The notes under the pieces are model-generated. The model was not told the DNA's origin. It searched no databases and worked only from the letters and a program-made list of their open reading frames with translations. Below are positions 22,713 to 33,700 of a DNA stretch of 64,000 nt, one piece after another. Both the position numbers and the translations under genes were made by a program. Position 1 is the stretch's first letter, and the number at the start of each line of letters is the position of its first letter. Source of the stretch: Fragilariopsis cylindrus CCMP1102 (taxonomy: Eukaryota > Bacillariophyta > Bacillariophyceae > Bacillariales > Bacillariaceae); contig FMBT01000308.1 in assembly GCA_900095095.1 (NCBI GenBank), positions 62,001-126,000 on the forward strand, read 5' to 3'.

Positions 22713-23655
22713 ATGAATACATTTCAAAGTCTTATCGTACTTTTGGCGGCATTGATGATGTTGAACACCTCAACATCTACAGTATTATCATCAGAAGTTA
22801 TCACAGCAGCAACAACAACATCAACAACAGAGCATAATAACAATAACAATATTATCATAGAAGCTGAACTTCTTATCGATGAAAATGATAAACAACGATT
22901 ACTAAGTAAGTGTTTTATAATCAATATTTTATCTTGAGGAGAAGGAAAACGAGAAGCGAATCGAGGCACGACCCATAGTAAATTAATAATACTGTAGCTA
23001 GCTAGCTTTCTTTCTGAATTTAAAGATTGATGCTAGCTAGCTACCTAGCCAGTCAGCTAGGCACAACGTTTTTCTTCCTCCCATCAAATTAACTCACAAC
23101 GTTTTTTTTATTTTAAATCCCGAATATTCTACTTCTTCATGTAGCAACGGCAACGCCACCTAAAGGCAAGCCTCCCCCATCAAATAGTGGTGGCTCTGGA
23201 GGTTCTAGTTCTAGTGGAAGTAGTAGCAGCAGTAACTCAGGAGGTGGATCCGGTGGAAGCGGTAGTGGTGGATCCGGCGGAAGCGGTAGTGGTGGATCCG
23301 GTGGAAGTGGTAGTGGTGGATCTGGATCCGGTGGAAGCAGTAATGGTGGAGATGGATCCGGTGGTGGAGATGGATCCAATACTGTTAATGGAGCACAAAG
23401 CTCTGATTTGGTTAGTTCCAATAAATCGAAAAATTAGCCGTCATGCTTAGTTTTGCAGCTGTTGCTGGTGTCGTGATTGCTGCATTTGCTGTGCCAAGAC
23501 GAACCATCGCCACAAAGCCGGATCATCCACTTCGTGGGTCTCTGAGTCAACGAATTAAAATATTTAGTAACTTGGCACAACATGCGGATTCCACGACACG
23601 ACCACCACGAAGAGATGAAGAAGGACGATACATCAATGCTGATGCTATCGTATAA
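22713..23655 (+). CDS. secreted Gly/Ser-rich single-span membrane protein
   Basis: Two exons, 22713-22905 and 23145-23655, around a 239-base intron (GTAAGT...GTAG). Exon 1 encodes a clear signal peptide (FQSLIVLLAALMML) and a T/N-rich start. Exon 2 opens with TATPPKGKPPPSNS and runs into a repetitive linker of GGSGGSGSGGS units. Then the frame meets TAG at 23435-23437 within GAAAAATTAG; one added A continues as KKLAVMLSFAAVAGVVIAAF, a textbook transmembrane helix followed by the stop-transfer PRR and a basic cytoplasmic tail. With that base, exon lengths and phase give 234 residues. The layout (signal, extended Gly/Ser stalk, helix, short tail) suggests a cell-surface or vesicle protein, possibly wall-associated. 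No known family. Without the added base the product would be a secreted Gly/Ser protein. Confidence 0.65.
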
Positions 23656-24091
23656 TAAGAGCCCCATCTATAATATGGATGTGGAATGGAATGAAAACAG
23701 AACTATAGAAACGCGGTTTGTATTATTGTTTCGAGCGTTGGTCCTAGTTCTTATCACGTGATTTGATATATGTATTATTATATAAGTATCTTCATCATCT
23801 CTTTCCCTTCGCACGCATTTTTCGTGAGCGAGCCTGTGTGTATGTGTGTGCGTGTACTTTTATATCCAAGGGAAATCGGATAGTATCGAACAAAGTCACG
23901 CACTCACTCATCTCAAGACTACTACTACTACTACTACTATAACCGTCTGTATATGTACCTATAATTTATACAAGTATTATTTATTATTTATAGACTTTTT
24001 TCAAATTGTAAAAGATCATCGCATAGACTTTTAATGTTCTCATGTTTATAATCTGCACTATTATTCCCTATACAGTACTATTTTAGCATAG
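23656..24091. other. convergent intergenic region
   Basis: The gap between two 3' ends. It contains a (CTA)n microsatellite at 23922-23940. No gene is recognised. Confidence 0.5.
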
Positions 24092-25456
24092 CTAGCTTGT
24101 GGTATCGTCAGAAACAAAATCAATTGCAGAATGAAAGATAGGATTTTCATCATCACCACAATCATCATTGGTATGTTCTTGCTCTACTACAGCCACCACG
24201 GAAGGTGATTGTTTGGTTGATGAACTATTATTATTTATCTTTATGTTTTCGTTGGTGGTAGTTGTACTGCTCATATTCTGATTATCACCTCTACCGTTGT
24301 TGTTGTTCAATGACGATGTACATGATTCTGTTGCTGCTCTTTCTTTTTCCATCCTTCTTTCTGCTGCTGCTTCAGATGACATTTGTAAATATTGTGTTAA
24401 GCAATCTTCTTCATACTTGCCAGGTGGACGCTTACAGAATATTAATATACCCGTAACGAACCAAAGTATAGTTGATGCAAAACCACATTTAAATCCTATA
24501 TCAATTTCACATCTATCAACAAATTTATCACGTAATTCATTAATTGGTCCTAATTTAGTATCATGAGTAAGTTCATCCAATAGTTTTTTAAAAATGGATT
24601 ATCTAAACATATCGTAGAATTTAGTATCAATAAACCAAGTCCTTGTAATATCCCCGTTATCATATACAGCAACGCATAACATTTCCATTGTAACATACCA
24701 CACGCTAATCCACAATATGGTACGGTACAAACACCTAATATCAATACTGAACCTAATAAACAAGCTGATATTGCCATCCCCTGTACTGTCATAATTGATA
24801 CATCATCTTCTTTATTATAAATACTATTACCCTAATATTATGTATTACTGTGACTATGTGAAAGTAATTGACTACGATTCAAATCTTGATTAATTCCTTT
24901 GTAGGATCGACATACTTGCCATAAGTTTTCTGCTGCCGTATATCCTTCATTAACAGATGCGCTATTGTTAGCACCGAAAGTATAATGTACTCCCGAAAAA
25001 CTATATGTAAATGGTCCACTACCGAAACTACCAGGTGATGTACCATTTCTTACATTATCTTGTGGGAATCTAATCGTTTTACAATCAAAGTTTTGTATAC
25101 ATCCTAAAATAAGTGCTGACAAGCCACATGATATCATAAAAAGAAATATAAATGCACTACAGTTGTACCGGTCGGATAGTGATATTATTTTCAAGAAGAA
25201 CGAGAAAAAATGAGGGATCTATAGACAAAAGAATTGATCGAGCCATGTTTGTAAGAAAGAGGATACAATGATTATTCTATTAGCAGCAATGAAAGTATAT
25301 ACTTCATTCTCATAATTTGTTGTATGTCTTTGTAGATTATTTCTTCCCTGACTGACTGACTGACTGACTGTCTTACCTGGCTCTCATCTCGCGACTTGTA
25401 AGGCTGCTGCTGTTTTTGTTATCGATATCGTCGATATCATCGTTTTCTATTGGCAT
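24092..25456 (-). CDS. multi-span membrane protein of a diatom four-helix type, broken frame
   Basis: Exon 1 (25456-25377) begins MPIENDDIDDIDNKNSSS and ends at a GTAAGA donor; exon 2 starts at 25218 after TCTATAG. Four hydrophobic helices follow: CSAFIFLFMISCGLSALILG, a second near GMAISACLLGSVLILGVC, a third near CYALLYMITGILQGLGLLIL and a fourth in CGFASTILWFVTGILIF, then a polar, low-complexity cytoplasmic tail. Cys-containing extracellular loops resemble uncharacterised tetraspan-like proteins common in diatoms. One added base is needed near 25190 (TCTTCTTG) and near 24583-24590 (A-run). Between helices 1 and 2 the same frame holds TAA and TAG near 24842-24850; a GTATGT...TTAG intron of 84 bases could remove them, but this is unresolved. 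Function unknown. Confidence 0.6.
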
Positions 25457-26313
25457 GGTACTTTGTAGAGTTATATATAAAAATTTAGTATACGTATTGC
25501 AAGATTTTTTTCTTTTTGACGTTTTGTTTGGCTGGCTTCCTGTTTTTGCAAATGGAATGCATAAAGTATGATCACAGCTTGTTCAACGACGGATTGATGA
25601 GATTTGGCTGATTTAATTGATGAATCAAAAAAGATACACAAAAGTGATACGGTCGTAGTTCAGCGACGATGGATCAACGATTGATGTTTGATCCGATTAT
25701 AATTCCAACAAAAGCAAAAGCAAAAGAAAACATAACAAAAGCGCTCTTTGGATCCTCCGTCGCGATGATTTTTTTTTTTCTTCTGTCAGTGAGCTTTAGA
25801 GATGCCACAATCCAGTAGCCCGTTACCAACTCTGGCTTAACAGTACTTGTACGGTATGTAAAGATTGTTTTAAATACATCGATATCATCGCAATTGTGTA
25901 ATGTTATATCATGCCGATCAAATTAACGAAAAACGAAACGAAAAATATCACACACAAAAAACTTGTATTTTAATTTTGAATTCCCGTCTCCTCTTCTGGC
26001 GCGACTGGCTGTTAATTGTTGAGTCACACATCTTCGTATTCCAAGGAACACATCATGCATGCCATGTACGTACTGTACAGTAGGTCCTACTGTACCCGTG
26101 AGTGTGGCGTTTACTGACACGACGAGAGAACATCTCAACACGATGATATTTCGACTCAAGGTCAGCAAGATACCGTACCGTAAGTTACTCAAATCATTTG
26201 GCTAGTAAAAAAGGCGCAAACGAAGTTCATAACAACATCACAAAAACAAACAAACTAACAAACAAAATACCGTACGGCAAACAAGAAAAAGCAAGAAAAA
26301 TAACTATCCTACC
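25457..26313. other. divergent intergenic region
   Basis: This lies between the multi-span protein and the EF-hand protein genes, read away from each other. It has A/T homopolymers (T11 near 25770) but no gene, RNA or repeat that I can support. Confidence 0.5.
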
Positions 26314-27171
26314 ATGAAGACTTCTTACACTACTCCGCTGTTGTTATCAATGAGCCTCTTGGCGTTCACTGACGTATCTGCGTTCACATTTATGCAGGCA
26401 CCACAACAGCAACAACAACGACAAATGATTGGCAGATCTACTACTGTCAGCAATACGTCTCCATTATTATCGCAATCGAAGTCGACTACTACTAGCACTT
26501 CGCCGATGACGTTGTTTGCTGGTGCCGACGTTGATAATAAAGATATTGATCTATTAGAGGAAGCTGATGAAATATTTGATTACGTCGATAGTAATGGTGA
26601 TGGTGTGATCTCATTAGAAGAATTACAAACTCATTTAGTGGAAGAGATGGGATATACTGCAGAATATACAAAATATTTATTTGCATCTATCGATACTGAT
26701 TCAGATGGGTCAATTACAAAAGAAGAAATGAGATTTGCATTCTATAACTTTGAGGCATTAAGTATGTATATGACATTTGGTGTTGGTGGATCAGATGTTA
26801 CTAACCGGAAGGCATTTAAGGAATTGGCACGTAAAAATTCATCAACGTCACCAGAAACTCGTGATAAACTATTATTAAATGACTTGGCTGATTTAATTTT
26901 TGATATTATTGATACAGACTCATCAGGTGAAATTTCAAAAGAAGAATTGAAATCACATTTTGATAATGTCACAGCAAAATTTGGTGATGATGACAAACAG
27001 GGTACAGAAAAACAGGCCAACGATTATGTGTCTACAATGTTTGCAACATTAGATGCCGACAAAGATGGTGGGATTTGTAGAGAAGAAGTTCGTACTGCAT
27101 TTGAGAAGTATGATTTCAAATTATTAGCTAGAACATTCGGTCTACGTGTTTACAGAACGGCTGAGGTATAA
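26314..27171 (+). CDS. plastid-type four-EF-hand calcium-binding protein
   Basis: A single exon of 285 codons. The N-terminus is a signal peptide (LLLSMSLLAFTDVSAF) whose end, VSAFTF, matches the ASAFAP-like junction of diatom plastid preproteins; a Q/S/T-rich transit-like stretch follows. Four EF-hand loops with all main ligands in place lie at residues 92-103 (DSNGDGVISLEE), 127-138 (DTDSDGSITKEE), 200-211 (DTDSSGEISKEE) and 247-258 (DADKDGGICREE, with Cys at position 9). The pairing (loops 1 and 2, then 3 and 4, with a spacer of about 60 residues) is calmodulin-like. The protein probably senses or buffers calcium in or around the plastid. Its targets are unknown. Frame and codon use are normal. 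Confidence 0.85.
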   Translation: MKTSYTTPLLLSMSLLAFTDVSAFTFMQAPQQQQQRQMIGRSTTVSNTSPLLSQSKSTTTSTSPMTLFAGADVDNKDIDLLEEADEIFDYVDSNGDGVISLEELQTHLVEEMGYTAEYTKYLFASIDTDSDGSITKEEMRFAFYNFEALSMYMTFGVGGSDVTNRKAFKELARKNSSTSPETRDKLLLNDLADLIFDIIDTDSSGEISKEELKSHFDNVTAKFGDDDKQGTEKQANDYVSTMFATLDADKDGGICREEVRTAFEKYDFKLLARTFGLRVYRTAEV

Positions 27172-28072
27172 GAAGATATTGTATAAAATTAAATAAATAT
27201 ACCAAAATAAAAATAAATGAATGGGATTAATATGTATTATATATTAATTGAATCTATAGTCACCATATACCATCACATTATAATTTGACTACTGTAAGAC
27301 TATATATAGTACACTGTTGTAACGAGCATAGCATTATCACATTTCCATTGTAGTCTGCATATGTTGAACATTATATATTTACATATATATATATATATAT
27401 ATGTACATGATCAACGAATAGAAGAAACAATGGAACTAATATGTATTATTTATATGGATTGAAACTAAAGTTACCAAACCATCAAATCATAACTTAACGA
27501 CGACAATCTATAGTACTGTAATAACGTTGAACATAATACTCTATAATATATTCCAGAGATGAATCATTTTTGCTGTTGCTACATCATCCTACAAACCTTC
27601 TGAAGCTACTACTTGAACATTATCCTATGAATAACGTAGTTAGTTCTGCTCTCAACTAACATAACCAGAAAAGGTACGTCCATAGGGATATATAATAATA
27701 ATAACAATAAAAAGTGGAATGATGTAAAAAGGAGCAGCATCGACTAATACCAGACTATTAAATGCTATATAGATAGATGTGTTGTATAATCTAAAAAATG
27801 AGTTGATGATTTGTTTTTCTCCAAAATTGAAAATTATTATTTGCTTGTGATTGAAATAAATCTACAAATTATCTAGTTTTTACTTTTCTAAAGTATCAAT
27901 ATGTATGTGTTATGAATCGTAAGAAACCATCGTCTGTGGTTATGTTTCTATCATTTTTTCCATTCGATAAATATAAACAATATTCTAGCGTATATCATAC
28001 TATCATTATTATTACATTCTCAGCATGCCCCCGCACCGAACTGCTTCGCAACAATACTTTTATTTTATTTTT
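27172..28072. other. convergent intergenic region, AT-rich
   Basis: The gap between two 3' ends. It holds (AT)n runs at 27380-27402 and loosely repeated words around AATATGTATTAT (27230 and 27438) that suggest an old, diverged duplication of about 200 bases. No gene is supported. Confidence 0.5.
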
Positions 28073-28387
28073 CTACTTGAGTAACGTCGATTGTGTTTCT
28101 TCTAATATTCTTCCTATCGTTCCACAGGTTGTTTCCATCCGCTTTTCTGCTGCAAAACATACTTGATCTTTTGAATTCGTTCGATGACATTCTGAAATCA
28201 TTCTTGTCACGTCTTGACAACTCGATAAGTTGTTGTTCGTTAACATCGCCATAATGACAGGACTATTCGCCCATACCGCTTGCTTCTTATTGTTCTTCCT
28301 CTGTGATTCGATCGTCTTGATACTTGTATAGTTTGGAATAGCCGTAGCAGTAGAGGTGGCAAGGGTTTGAGGTTTAGTTTGCGTCAT
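28073..28387 (-). CDS. small CHCH-like (twin CX9C type) protein
   Basis: A single-exon ORF of 104 codons. The C-terminal half has four cysteines as two pairs: C57 and C67 spaced CX9C, and C77 and C88 spaced CX10C (VCFAAEKRMETTC). Such helix-turn-helix pairs are oxidised by the Mia40 relay in the mitochondrial intermembrane space, where small CHCH proteins assist respiratory-complex assembly. The N-terminus is polar and has no presequence, as expected for Mia40 substrates. CX10C in the second pair departs from the strict twin CX9C rule, so the assignment is tentative. A palindromic TGACGTCA element lies about 160 bases upstream. Confidence 0.6.
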   Translation of the reverse strand: MTQTKPQTLATSTATAIPNYTSIKTIESQRKNNKKQAVWANSPVIMAMLTNNNLSSCQDVTRMISECHRTNSKDQVCFAAEKRMETTCGTIGRILEETQSTLLK

Positions 28388-29890
28388 GGTGTATAATAAT
28401 ATGGTGTATGAGGGATATGTTCGCGTTGCTTGGATATTGGTAACGGTTTTTCCAAAATTATTGTTCTTGTTCGAAAATTATGAGAATAGTTTGGGCGATT
28501 TGCTTTGAAATGAACGCGATGACAGCTTGTACTTTGAACCAAGTTTGACGTCAAACAATGAAAATGTCCGCCGATTGATCGCTGACACCACTATTTTATT
28601 TTTGTCGGCCGTGCGTGTCGTGTTTATGTTTGTAGAGATAGAAAAAGAATTTCGAAGAATTCGAGAAAGAACATGATTGATTGAATTATTGTATTCTGTG
28701 ATTCTATTGGCCAAGAAAGACGTGACAAAAAATTATTAAACGTGACTTAAAGATACTAGTAGTACAGTACAGTAGATTCTTCGTTTGGAGGCCCAACAAG
28801 CTATTATGAATAGATATCGGTCTAGCTAGCCAGACCAGTGAGAAACGAAGAGATGTAGATTCCAGTACAGCGTCTACACATTAGCCATGGGTGCTATAGA
28901 GACAAATCATGAGGATACCAGGCTAGGCAGTAAACTTGAATAGGAAGAACTTGGTAAAAAGATAGAGAGGTGATGGAAGGATGTGTTGTGAAAGCAATCC
29001 TTCCTTGTTGTTGTTGTTGTTATTTTAAAACTGGTTTATTACATCAATTTATGGTTGTGTTGTAGTTTGTGTTCAGTTTGTGATTTGAATTGCTGACTAA
29101 GCGTAGGCTGTACTTTTGTATCTGCGCTGCGTTGTCATTTCTGGTAACAGATTTGGGCAGAACACGGAAGTTGGGCGAGTTTCAACTCAATATATACCCT
29201 CTCCTCCTTCCTTCCTTGCAAACTGACAGGAGACTGTTTTGTATATATTGGCTTGACCCTTATATCATGAGATGGTGGGTGATGTTTTGTGTATTAATCT
29301 GCTAGAAGTTTATGTCCAGGCTAGGCTTCCAGTATACTCAAAATTATCCCTTGTTAACTATAGCAGCATCCCAGCAACCAGCAGTGCCAATAGTACATTA
29401 CATTATGGGAACTCCTTTATCGATGAGATACAAATATTTACTGATGGTACCTTCTTGTTATACTGTTTGAATTGTGAGATGTCCTCATGCCAGAAAGATA
29501 TGAAGTTTTATGTTGTACCTACTGTACTATTCTTCCAGCATACGACTAGTAGTAGTTGTGATGTGCGCCAGCCGCGCCTCATTTTTTCTTTTTTAAACAA
29601 TTAATGGATGGACTTTAAAAAAAACGTGAAAAAAAAACTATTCTTTTTATTCTTTAGAAGTAACGTTACTCAGTTCACAGCTGCTTGAAGTGCCGAGGTA
29701 AGCATGAAATAATACACATAAAAAAGGCAACGACGAAGAGATGGCAACGGCAACAACTCATTTCATAAACACGACAACGACAACAAAAGAAAAGGAAACG
29801 AAATGCTGGAAGATAGAGAGAGGAAGAAAGAGAAAGAGTAGTGTTATCTGAAATCTACATGCTGACAATAAGCAAAACGACGAAAACATC
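28388..29890. other. divergent intergenic region of 1.5 kb
   Basis: This lies between the CHCH-like and DMT transporter genes. A TGACGTCA palindrome is at 28546-28553 and a (TTG)n run near 29008. The ORFs here (28478-28714 minus; 29090-29604 plus) do not resemble any family. No RNA gene is recognised. Confidence 0.45.
28546..28553. promoter_or_regulatory. CRE-like palindrome TGACGTCA
   Basis: A full palindromic bZIP/CRE site, itself inside TTTGACGTCAAA, lies about 160 bases upstream of the CHCH-like start. In diatoms TGACGT elements are known as CO2/cAMP-responsive sites; function here is an inference. Confidence 0.4.
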
Positions 29891-31261
29891 ATGCAATCAA
29901 TTATCGGTTCAACAATGCTAGGGATCGGTACAGTCCTCGTTTCGTCAATGTTTGCTGTATTGAAGTCTTTGGAACACGTGCATCCTATTATTCGCGCATC
30001 ATGGAGATTACAAGCGACAGCGTTAGCACTTGCCCCACCTTGTGCGTTGTCAATATACCTTGCAGCAACAACATTACCCAATAGTCGGGATCATAGTAAT
30101 AATAAAGGAAATCGCAGCAGCAAGATAACTTCTACTCGTATCCCTCCAATGGATACCGTTTGGTCAGGTATTGGTTATGCTATGTACAATGTTGGATTAT
30201 GTACCGCATTAGCGAAAACGTCATTACTTCGTGCATCGATCTTATCACAATGTGCACCCTTATTTATTGTTCTTTACAATTATTCCCTTCATAAATTATA
30301 TCCACGACGACGTGGAGGAGGAGGCGGAAGCGGGGTTCACCTGAATCATATCCTAGGTGTTATCCTTACTCTTGTCGGTACAGCGATCTATGTTAACTCA
30401 ACAACGCCAGAAACTTCTGACGACGTCGTCGACGTCGACGCGATAATAAATCCTATTACTACTAATCATCTACGAAATATCGAGGGTCAAGATGAAATAT
30501 TGGTACCAGCAATCGTTGTTGCTATCACTTCCGTCAACATCCAAGACGAAAGGTCACAGTCGCATTACATTAATAATAATAATAATAATAATATCATTGG
30601 TGATTTAAACGCGTTATTTGCAAGTGCGGGGTATGCAATTTATATCTCATGTGGTAGAAAAGCACGAAAAATTGTTCCAGTTTTCATCCATCTACCAGGT
30701 TGTGTTCTTGTTGCATTGCTATTAGTTTCCACCTTTTGTTTGGTGACGGTGGTACACGACGTAGCGGATGTTGATAAAACTACTACTACACCACAACATC
30801 ACTATGACGGCGACGAATACAACGATAACGACGCCTTTATCAACCGAGGGAATATAATCCTTAACGAGGAAGAAGAAGAAGATAACGATTTACTATTCTG
30901 TTCAAATTTATTTGGTTGGATGTGTCAACAATACTTACCTCGAGTTGCATTCCTTGGTATTGTTTGTGGAGCTATTGCTGTTTCCTTAATTAATTGGTCA
31001 CTAAATCATGTATCGGCACTTCAAGCTGCAGCAGCCAACAGCGCAGAACCTTTAATAGCATCTTTCATTGGTATAATCTTTTTCTATGAGCCTATACCAA
31101 ATTTTACTGCCATCACAGCAGCTGGTATAATCGTTATTGCTATGATGCTATGTTCAACCGACGATGCTGATGATGATGATAATGCTGATTATAATAATTC
31201 CAAAAAATGGGAGGATTCCAAAAAGTTAGATTCGTCGCGCGCTCGAGAATTTATCGCGTGA
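29891..31261 (+). CDS. EamA/DMT-type transporter
   Basis: A single exon of 456 codons. The protein is built from about ten hydrophobic helices in two halves, as in the drug/metabolite transporter superfamily. Typical pieces are MFAVLKSLEHVHPIIRASWRLQ, ALAKTSLLRASILSQCAPLFIV and GVILTLVGTAIYV in the first half, and FLGIVCGAIAVSLINWSLNHVSALQAAA, AEPLIASFIGIIFFYEP and AAGIIVIAMMLC in the second. The motif A.EP...... G...F.E.P is the EamA hallmark. Two hydrophilic loops are inserted (G-rich RRRGGGGGSG, and an acidic segment near residues 300-330). The C-terminal tail is acidic. Members export or import small organic solutes such as nucleotide sugars or amino acids; substrate and membrane cannot be assigned. 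There is no plastid signal at the N-terminus. Confidence 0.85.
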   Translation: MQSIIGSTMLGIGTVLVSSMFAVLKSLEHVHPIIRASWRLQATALALAPPCALSIYLAATTLPNSRDHSNNKGNRSSKITSTRIPPMDTVWSGIGYAMYNVGLCTALAKTSLLRASILSQCAPLFIVLYNYSLHKLYPRRRGGGGGSGVHLNHILGVILTLVGTAIYVNSTTPETSDDVVDVDAIINPITTNHLRNIEGQDEILVPAIVVAITSVNIQDERSQSHYINNNNNNNIIGDLNALFASAGYAIYISCGRKARKIVPVFIHLPGCVLVALLLVSTFCLVTVVHDVADVDKTTTTPQHHYDGDEYNDNDAFINRGNIILNEEEEEDNDLLFCSNLFGWMCQQYLPRVAFLGIVCGAIAVSLINWSLNHVSALQAAAANSAEPLIASFIGIIFFYEPIPNFTAITAAGIIVIAMMLCSTDDADDDDNADYNNSKKWEDSKKLDSSRAREFIA

Positions 31262-31496
31262 TTGCTTGCGTGCGTGGTATTCAGTAGTATCTTTTGACTC
31301 ACTCATTTATCATCATCATTCTCAATTCATTCAGCTCTCACCAAGAAGAATGATCGAAGACACTTAAATCATCAATCTTGGCACTTATCTTCACCAACAA
31401 CACTCCTATAATAACAAGTCATCATCAACCGTTTCATTCATTATTTCTATTCGCACCCAAAATATTTCGCATTGAGCTACATTGAGCTATTTCAGC

Positions 31497-31994
31497 ATGA
31501 AAATGAATACCTGTAATTGTGAAAACAAAGGATTATTGATGATGCTCACTGTCGGTGTTGTCGTCATTATTATTCAAGCAACGGATTCAATCGCATTCAC
31601 TATTCCACAACCTATTAGTAATTGTGTGCGAAGGACGACGACGACGACGACGTCGAGTAATCCTTTTATTATTAAACCATTGCTTAGGGCAGAAGGAACC
31701 AATGGCGAAAATCAAGTTGTAGAATTGGTGGACGATAACATAGAAGAACAATCGAACGAAACAGCGACTACAAATGAACCAAAAGAAGAAGGAACATCTA
31801 CTGTTGCTCCATTTTTAAGTCAAGGTGAAATTTCTGAAGAAGTAATGGAAATGAATTGGAATGATCCAAAACAAACAAGAGTTATATTCTATATTATACT
31901 ATCACTTATACCTGTAGTATTTTTGCTTCCACTCATGCTTGGATCACGTGACCTGATCCCCCTCGACGCATTACCGCCAGTGCCGTTGAGCTGA
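31497..31994 (+). CDS. plastid-type single-span membrane protein, unknown function
   Basis: ATG 31497 gives 165 residues; the open frame starts at 31482 with a non-ATG codon. The signal peptide (GLLMMLTVGVVVIIIQATDSIAF) ends in SIAFTIP, an ASAFAP-like plastid junction, followed by a T/S-rich transit-like stretch. A 60-residue acidic linker leads to MNWNDPKQTRVIFYIILSL, one long helix (FYIILSLIPVVFLLPLMLG) and a short conserved-looking end, SRDLIPLDALPPVPLS. The compact C-terminus with its DPKQTR before the helix suggests a thylakoid or plastid envelope protein with the tail as its functional part. I do not recognise the family. Confidence 0.6.
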   Translation: MKMNTCNCENKGLLMMLTVGVVVIIIQATDSIAFTIPQPISNCVRRTTTTTTSSNPFIIKPLLRAEGTNGENQVVELVDDNIEEQSNETATTNEPKEEGTSTVAPFLSQGEISEEVMEMNWNDPKQTRVIFYIILSLIPVVFLLPLMLGSRDLIPLDALPPVPLS

Positions 31995-32400
31995 GCTGAA
32001 CTAAAATTAAATTAAATACATGAGAAATACATAAAAAGAAAGAATCCCAAATAATCAAGCAAACGAATCAATCAACTTGATAGCATCGTCTACTGTCAAG
32101 AATATTAGATTCGTCTACCGTACTTACCAAGAAGAACGATACTGACTAAACAAAATCTTACGACGACGACGACGAACGATGATAAATATAATGCGAATGA
32201 AAATATAGTAAACAGTATAACTGTACCCTAATTATGCACATAATATATATATATATATATAATTCTCGACAAATAATAACATAGCTAAGAATTTTTTATT
32301 ATTTTGTATTTAATGATTAATTATTTTTCCCAAGTTTTTCTCGGTCTATTATTCATTTTTGATCGAGGGTGCAAAAGATAAAAGATTAGATATGTATAGT
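31995..32400. other. convergent intergenic region
   Basis: The gap between two 3' ends, with an (AT)n run at 32243-32261 and a (CGA)n stretch near 32163. No gene is recognised. Confidence 0.5.
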
Positions 32401-32842
32401 TTATTCTCCTTTTACTTTCTTGATTGTTTCATCGAAACCTTTATCCTTATCTGCCGCATCGAAGCTATAATTTATATATATATTCGTGAAACAATGGTAT
32501 CACATCACATCACATTCATTTATTTTAATATTAAATAAGATTTGATGGAAGAAAAGATGAGATAAGTAGGATGTGACACAACGGTTAATACATTTTCAAT
32601 TCAGTATGGGATAAAATTGATATCAAACAACACCATTCAAGCACCGTGTGCAGAACATTAACTTACATATCAAACATCTCTTCCAAATCCAAATCAAAAC
32701 CACCCTCTTCTTCTGCTTCAGGTTCGGCAAAAAATGTTGTCAACGAAATCTTCTTCGTCGTAAATGCAGCTGATGGAGCAAACGACATAACGCTAGAAAG
32801 CGCTCCTAATGAGAAAAGACTGATAATAACTGAAGCCTTCAT
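32401..32842 (-). CDS. small plastid-targeted acidic protein, two exons
   Basis: This gene was found by reading the minus strand; its exons are too short for ordinary ORF searches. Exon 1 (32842-32667) encodes a signal peptide (VIISLFSLGALSSVMS) ending in SFAPSAAF, an ASAFAP-like plastid junction, then FFAEPEAEEEGGFDLDLEEMFD. A GTAAGT donor and a TTATAG acceptor bound a 202-base intron (32465-32666). Exon 2 (32464-32401) continues IFDAADKDKGFDETIKKVKGE and stops. Total 79 residues. The acidic start and lysine-rich end of the mature part (about 40 residues) look like a small soluble or peripheral plastid protein. I recall similar short diatom proteins but no assigned function. Confidence 0.75.
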
Positions 32843-33700
32843 TGTTCTTGTATTGTATTGTATATAGTAGTAGTAGTAGTAGTAGTAGCTGATTGTAGTG
32901 TTGTTTTAGGATTACTTTCTTGTACGATGGTCGATAGGGCAGGGAGAGATGATGTCATCAATACTTTTCTAAAATTGATTTTGTACTAAAATACCGTTTC
33001 TGCGTCAGGCGTGCGGTTGACTTTTACACGTGGAAGCTTCCTACAAGTACTACATTAAACATCATGCTTACAAGAATTAAAATAAGTGGGTTAATAATTA
33101 CTGTTGTATTGATGTATATTGTATATTACTTTGAAAGCAGCTTTTGATAGATACCCTACTCACAATGTACAGTTATTGTAGTAGGAAAGAAGCAATATCT
33201 CAGTAATGGTACTGATTTGACCAAGTGCAAGTTCAACAGCCATTAGCAAGATTCCAACCATTATCTCAATGCAAGATCTTCACACAGTTCAGAATAAAAG
33301 ATGCGATTATATCTAGTTATCATGGACAAAATGCTGGTCTTTCATTACATCCTTATGGTTGTTGATGAAGGGATACCTTCATCTTTACTACACTCCTGAC
33401 GTGCTGCGCTGCGCTGTAGCGCAGCTGAGGGAGAAACCAATCATTGTGTGCATGTGGTTGACTAGATCTATCTGTTCTGTGGTATGTTGTGAATCCCAAT
33501 AGTACAATAATGTACTACTAATTTAAATCTGATATCCCTAGATGTACTTTGAAACTACTTATATTTGAAGGAACATAGAAATGTAACAGAATGATAGTAT
33601 AAAGTGATGGTTTTTGACAATAGTTCAGGGATAATTGATACCTACTAGCTAGCTTTTGTATTTATACAACATTAACCTTTTCTAACACATATAAAAATAT
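32843..33700. other. intergenic region
   Basis: It holds a (TAG)n microsatellite of about nine units at 32864-32889 directly upstream of the small plastid gene, and a hairpin GCTGCGCT-GT-AGCGCAGC near 33405-33424. No gene is supported. Confidence 0.5.

Noticed and set aside
23137-23421. 94-codon minus-strand ORF of Pro/Leu repeats
   Set aside because: This is the antisense shadow of the Gly/Ser linker of the gene on the plus strand.
28478-28714. 78-codon minus-strand ORF upstream of the CHCH-like gene
   Set aside because: It has no family match, is rich in Ser/Asn/Ile like random AT-rich sequence, and contains the TGACGTCA element expected in a promoter.
29090-29604. Two overlapping plus-strand ORFs before the DMT transporter
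   Set aside because: The first ATG-based readings are short, low in charged residues and unlike any family. They look like chance openings.
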